NCBI GenBank assembly: GCA_013205155.1
Contig: JABMMT010000302.1
Span: 1 to 7,007, forward strand
DNA length: 7,007 nt
Direction: 5' to 3'
DNA from: Betaproteobacteria bacterium
Lineage (GTDB): Bacteria > Pseudomonadota > Gammaproteobacteria > Burkholderiales > Burkholderiaceae
The position numbers and the translations under genes are program-made. A model generated the notes under the pieces. It had not been told where the DNA came from. It ran no database searches and was given only the letters and a program-made list of their open reading frames with translations. Positions 5,589 through 7,007 of the stretch are shown here, one piece after another. Positions within the stretch are counted from its first letter, which is position 1. Each line of letters begins with the position of its first letter.

Positions 5589-5623
5589 AGTCAAAAACAA
5601 TTTGCTTTGACTCAATAAGCAAA
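5589..5623. repeat. Two interleaved 7-bp inverted repeats upstream of the ThDP enzyme
   Basis: AGTCAAA (5589-5595) pairs with TTTGACT (5606-5612), and TTTGCTT (5601-5607) pairs with AAGCAAA (5617-5623). The arms overlap, so the two hairpins or operator half-sites are mutually exclusive. The second dyad is centred on 5612 and contains T-N11-A (5606/5618), the LysR-type form. The possible -35 TTGACT lies within the cluster. Confidence 0.55.
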
Positions 5624-5688
5624 AAAATAACGTATTCTCTGTTGATATCTAATAACATTATTTTAAAGTCCTAGGATGAAGCTTTTAT

Positions 5689-7007
5689 ATGATAAAAAAA
5701 ATCAAAAACGGTGCTGAAATGCTTGTGAGTGCTCTGGAGCAAGCAGGTGTAGAAAAAGTTTTTACACTATCTGGCAATCACATCATGCCGATTTATAACG
5801 CCATATTTGATTCTAATATTGAACTCATTCATACTCGTCATGAAGCAGCTGCTGTCCACATGGCGGATGCATGGGCAAGATTGACTGGGAAGGTTGGAAT
5901 TGCTTTAGTCACAGGCGGCCCGGGACATGCAAATGCAATCTCAGCGCTCTACACTACTTCTATGGCTGAATCCCCAGTTGTTTTGATTTCAGGCCATGCC
6001 CCACTGAATCAACTTGGTAAAGGTGCATTTCAAGAAATGGCGCAAGCGACTATTGCAGCTCCTTTAACAAAAGCATCTTGGACTTGTCAAAAAATAGAGG
6101 ATCTAGGCTTTGATTTAGCAAAGGCAATACGAATAGCAAAATCAGGAAGACCTGGACCTACACATCTTAGTTTGCCATCTGATGTTCTAGAGTCAATTCC
6201 ACCTCTAAATATGCCACTGCCAACGAGTGAAGACTTTATGGCGAATAGTAAAGTAGCGAAACCTTCAGACATTACAGCAATCATATCGGCATTGGCCGCT
6301 ACTAAAAAACCACTCATCATTGTGGGTCCGATGATGCTCTCTAAGGCTGGTAAGAAGCAATTAGCGCTACTTGAAGAATCTTTAGGCATTCCAGTGATCG
6401 GCATGGAAAGTCCAAGAGGTATTGGTGACCCAAGTCTTGGCGCATTTTCGGAAGTCCTAGCTGAGTCTGACTGCATTCTCTTGCTTGGCAAAAAACTAGA
6501 CTTTACTTTGAAGTTTGGTAACGCGCCTGGCATTAAACAAGAATGCAAATTTCTGCAAATAGATCCCGAAGAGATTGAAATTGAAAGGGCAAGAAAAATG
6601 CTTGGTAATCGCTTACAAATGGCATTTGTATCTGATACCCCAAGCGCTATTAATGCCATCCTTTCTGCTAATCCTCTAAAACATCCGAGTTCAGACTCTT
6701 GGTTAAAGGAAGTTAGCGCAGCAGTTGCATATCGCCCAAGCTCATGGAGGGAATTACCTCCTAATGAGGGAAGACTACATCCAGCTAAAGCATTACTACC
6801 ACTACAAGAAATACTAGACAGTCATCCTGATTCCGTCCTTGTGAGTGATGGCGGAGAAATTGGACAATGGGCTCAAGCATGCTTAAAAGCCCCGAATCGA
6901 ATTCTAAATGGGGTTGCTGGATCTATAGGTGCTGGTCTACCTTTTGCCATAGCCGCTAGAGTTGCTAAAAAAGATGTCCCCATCATTGCCATAATGGGTG
7001 ATGGGAC
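5689..7007 (+). CDS. Thiamine diphosphate-dependent enzyme, acetolactate synthase superfamily (3' end missing)
   Basis: 439 codons are visible of an enzyme usually about 530-570 residues long. The family makes or breaks C-C bonds next to a carbonyl through a ThDP carbanion; members include acetolactate synthase, oxalyl-CoA decarboxylase, 2-hydroxyacyl-CoA lyase and benzaldehyde lyase. The N-terminal PYR domain (about 8-170) has the activating Glu E52 in RHEAAAVHMADAWAR, GGPGHANAISAL, and GAFQE (112-116). A central domain (about 195-330) follows with KPLIIVGPMM and FLQIDPEEIE. The C-terminal PP domain begins near residue 380 with SDGGEIGQWAQ and GSIGAGLPFAIAAR, and the window ends exactly in GDG (437-439), the start of the ThDP/Mg motif. 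The ATG at 5689 is the earliest possible, because a stop lies in frame at 5677. Its Shine-Dalgarno is weak (GAAG 7 nt away), and an A8 run lies within codons 2-5. No ilvH-type small subunit is visible. It is divergent from the dioxygenase. The superfamily is sure; the reaction is open. Confidence 0.9.
   Translation, partial: MIKKIKNGAEMLVSALEQAGVEKVFTLSGNHIMPIYNAIFDSNIELIHTRHEAAAVHMADAWARLTGKVGIALVTGGPGHANAISALYTTSMAESPVVLISGHAPLNQLGKGAFQEMAQATIAAPLTKASWTCQKIEDLGFDLAKAIRIAKSGRPGPTHLSLPSDVLESIPPLNMPLPTSEDFMANSKVAKPSDITAIISALAATKKPLIIVGPMMLSKAGKKQLALLEESLGIPVIGMESPRGIGDPSLGAFSEVLAESDCILLLGKKLDFTLKFGNAPGIKQECKFLQIDPEEIEIERARKMLGNRLQMAFVSDTPSAINAILSANPLKHPSSDSWLKEVSAAVAYRPSSWRELPPNEGRLHPAKALLPLQEILDSHPDSVLVSDGGEIGQWAQACLKAPNRILNGVAGSIGAGLPFAIAARVAKKDVPIIAIMGDG

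Larger units (their letters stand above)
5345..5688. other. Intergenic region between divergent dioxygenase and ThDP-enzyme genes
   Basis: This 344-bp stretch has no gene I can support. It holds a leftward promoter candidate (5399-5427), an 8-bp inverted repeat (5488-5522), the palindrome AGTGCACT (5540-5547), two interleaved 7-bp inverted repeats (5589-5623) and a possible rightward -35 TTGACT at 5607-5612. For the latter the best -10 choices are TAACGT (spacer 15) or TATTCT (spacer 20), neither ideal. The length and repeat content suggest shared control of the two divergent genes. Confidence 0.5.

Noticed and set aside
6087..6659. A 190-codon open frame on the minus strand
   Set aside because: It lies wholly inside the ThDP-enzyme gene, whose conserved motifs are continuous on the plus strand; the product resembles no family and has no ribosome-binding site.
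5689..7007. ThDP enzyme as sulfoacetaldehyde acetyltransferase, paired with a taurine dioxygenase
   Set aside because: The visible N-terminal blocks around the catalytic Glu do not match the Xsc pattern as I remember it, and no sulfonate transporter or phosphotransacetylase is present.
1..7007. CRISPR array, tRNA, insertion sequence or prophage remnant
   Set aside because: No spaced direct repeats, cloverleaf sequence, transposase frame or phage gene was seen on either strand.

Overview
The window looks like a chromosomal piece of an AT-leaning betaproteobacterium of the order Burkholderiales; a Polynucleobacter-like organism would fit. This rests on a Bug-type (TctC) periplasmic receptor, an SDH/FRD iron-sulfur subunit grouped with two short membrane anchors and a two-subunit-type class I fumarase, and low-GC intergenic DNA. 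The assignment is inference from gene content, since no rRNA or other marker gene is present. No tRNA, rRNA, CRISPR array, insertion sequence or phage gene was seen.

Left part (1-2195, minus strand): a tightly packed operon read right to left. It holds an SdhB/FrdB-like iron-sulfur protein (1464-2195), two small three-helix cytochrome b-type anchors (1117-1467 and 761-1120), and the alpha subunit of a class I [4Fe-4S] hydro-lyase of the fumarase type (750 down to the window edge, incomplete). The first three genes are joined by 4-bp GTGA and ATGA overlaps, and the fourth starts 10 nt after the third. No flavoprotein (SdhA/FrdA) gene lies in the window, so it must be farther downstream, to the left of base 1, or elsewhere in the genome. 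Together the genes describe succinate/fumarate (or substituted C4-dicarboxylate) redox chemistry at the membrane followed by hydration of the double bond.

Centre (2196-3191): a LysR-type regulator (2278-3153, plus) is divergent from the SDH-like operon across 82 bp. That gap carries two facing TATAAT boxes and a small dyad. A hairpin with A/T tails at 3163-3191 looks like a bidirectional terminator between the regulator and the convergent gene on its right.

Right part (3211-7007): a Bug/TctC solute-binding protein (3211-4194, minus) and a TauD/TfdA-family Fe(II)/2-oxoglutarate dioxygenase (4271-5344, minus) probably form one transcription unit. A 344-bp intergenic region rich in inverted repeats separates them from a divergent thiamine-diphosphate enzyme of the acetolactate-synthase superfamily (5689 to the right edge, incomplete). 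My reading is a small catabolic locus in which the receptor captures an organic acid, the dioxygenase hydroxylates it and the ThDP enzyme cleaves or condenses a C-C bond. The substrate cannot be read from the sequence.
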